From NCBI GenBank assembly GCA_039105265.1, contig JAPFFF010000100.1:1-64000 (forward strand): a DNA stretch of 64,000 nucleotides, written 5' to 3'. Made by a program: the position numbers and the translations under genes. This document shows, piece after piece, positions 62,901-64,000 of this stretch. The notes below the pieces were generated by a model. The model worked only from the letters and a program-made list of their open reading frames with translations. It was not told the origin of the DNA and searched no databases. The stretch comes from Tritrichomonas musculus. Lineage: Eukaryota > Parabasalia > Tritrichomonadida > Tritrichomonadidae. Every line of letters begins with the position of its first letter. The first letter of the stretch is position 1.

Positions 62901-64000
62901 TTTACTGATTTTAATTAATTTCGAAATCGTTTTCAATTATCTTACAAAAGTGTTTGAGATTTGTGTTTTATTTAACTCTGTTCATTTGTGAGAAATGTTA
63001 GATTAAGAATAACTGAGATTAAGCTTTAATTTTTATTGATTTTACTTAATTTCGAAATCGTTTATAATTATCTTACAAAAGTGTTTGAGATTTGTGTTTT
63101 ATTTAACTCTGTTCATTTGTGAGAAATGTTAGAATAAGAATAACTGAGATTAAGCTTTAATTTTTATTGATTTTACTTAATTTCGAAATCGTTTTCAATT
63201 ATCTTACAAAAGTGTTTGAGATTTGTGTTTTATTTAACTCTGTTCATTTGTGAGAAACGTTTGAATAAGAATAACTGAGATTAAGCTTTAATTTTTACTG
63301 ATTTTACTTAATTTCGAAATCGTTTTCAATTATCTTACAAAAGTGTTTGAGATTTGTGTTTTATTTAACTCTGTTCATTTGTGAGAAACGTTTGAATAAG
63401 AATAACTGAGATTAAGCTTTAATTTTTACTGATTTTACTTAATTTCGAAATCGTTTTTAATTATCTTACAAAAGTGTTTGAGATTTGTGTTTTATTTAAC
63501 TCTGTTCATTTGTGAGAAACGTTTGAATAAGAATAACTGAGATTAAGCTTTAATTTTTATTGATTTTACTTAATTTCGAAATCTTTTTCAATTATCTTAT
63601 AAAAGTGTTTGAGATTTGTGTTTTATTTAACTCTGTTCACTTGTGAGAAACGTTTGAATAAGAATAACTGAGATTAAGCTTTAATCTTTACTAATTTTAC
63701 TTAATTTCGAAATCGTTTTCAATTATCTTACAAAAGTGTTTGAGATTTGTGTTATATTTAACTCTGTTCATTTGTGAGAAACGTTTGAATAAGAATAATT
63801 GAGATTAAGCTTTAATTTTTACTGATTTTAATTAATTTCGAAATCTTTTTCAATTATCTTATAAAAGTGTTTGAGATTTATGTTTTATTTAACTCTGTTC
63901 ATTTGTGAGAAACGTTTGAATAAGAATAACTGAGATTAAGCTTTAATTTTTACTGATTTTAATTAATTTCGAAATCGTTTATAATTATCTTACAAAAGTG
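59961..64000 (+). repeat. 131-bp satellite, right array (~31 units)
   Basis: It resumes with a diverged unit (59961-60050) and continues to the window's end. The 917-base higher-order period is visible again: TTGATATTGCGA at 61572 and 62489, and TATTGATTTTAC at 61331 and 62248. Sub-variants (GTTAGATTAAG versus GTTTGAATAAG; CTTTTTCAATT versus CGTTTATAATT) mark homogenised blocks. The orientation is the same as the left array. Confidence 0.95.

Overview
The window looks like a trichomonad (parabasalid) genome, most like Tritrichomonas. The DNA is very AT-rich, with long (AAT)n tracts. One host gene is an isoleucine/asparagine/phenylalanine-rich helical-repeat protein of the kind common in these protists. 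Two genes carry start-proximal TCAY(T/A) words resembling the trichomonad initiator. Almost everything else is mobile or virus-like DNA. The species call is an inference from composition and protein style; no database was searched.

Layout. 1-1745: a TA-flanked, non-autonomous terminal-inverted-repeat (TIR) element. 1844-13836: Polinton/Maverick-like virus genes. These are a helicase with two small paralogous genes, a possible polymerase-linked protein, two virion-type basic or proline-rich proteins, a capsid-like protein, a penton/minor-capsid-like protein, a large fibre-like protein and a segment of protein-primed DNA polymerase B. 14400-16530: a short tandem array split by a 1.7 kb element with 345-bp TIRs and 9-bp target-site duplications (Mutator/MULE type). 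17291-20050: a second large fibre-like gene. 20151-23952: a second virus-like gene set, with a capsid-like fragment, a pVI-like amphipathic protein, coiled-coil proteins and an A32-like packaging ATPase. Four of its genes recur in mirror order at 31763-32937. 28840-30410 and 45000-46233: older decayed pieces of capsid, helicase and fibre genes.

33-64 kb is repeat-dominated. Two intact MULE transposase genes (38391-40256 and 57866-59830) have a zinc-binding N-terminus, a DDE core and a homeodomain-like C-terminus. Each lies beyond an (AAT)n tract, a repeat arm and a tandem repeat in the same order. A 0.9 kb repeat at 35.55-37.42 kb recurs inverted at 53.69-54.59 kb. The second copy is an empty site for a 973-bp element in the first. 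A host gene at 48709-50790 is split by an 860-bp MULE-like element with a 9-bp duplication. The right end holds about 50 copies of a 131-bp satellite in a 7-monomer (917-bp) higher-order repeat, on both sides of the second transposase.

Most notable signals: (1) compact GC-rich hairpins scattered through the virus-like blocks, some in frame inside genes; (2) the mirrored small-gene cassette and a small domain shared by both virus-like families; (3) the higher-order satellite; (4) the MULE plus homeodomain architecture; (5) a GC-rich decayed coding island at 41.8-42.6 kb.
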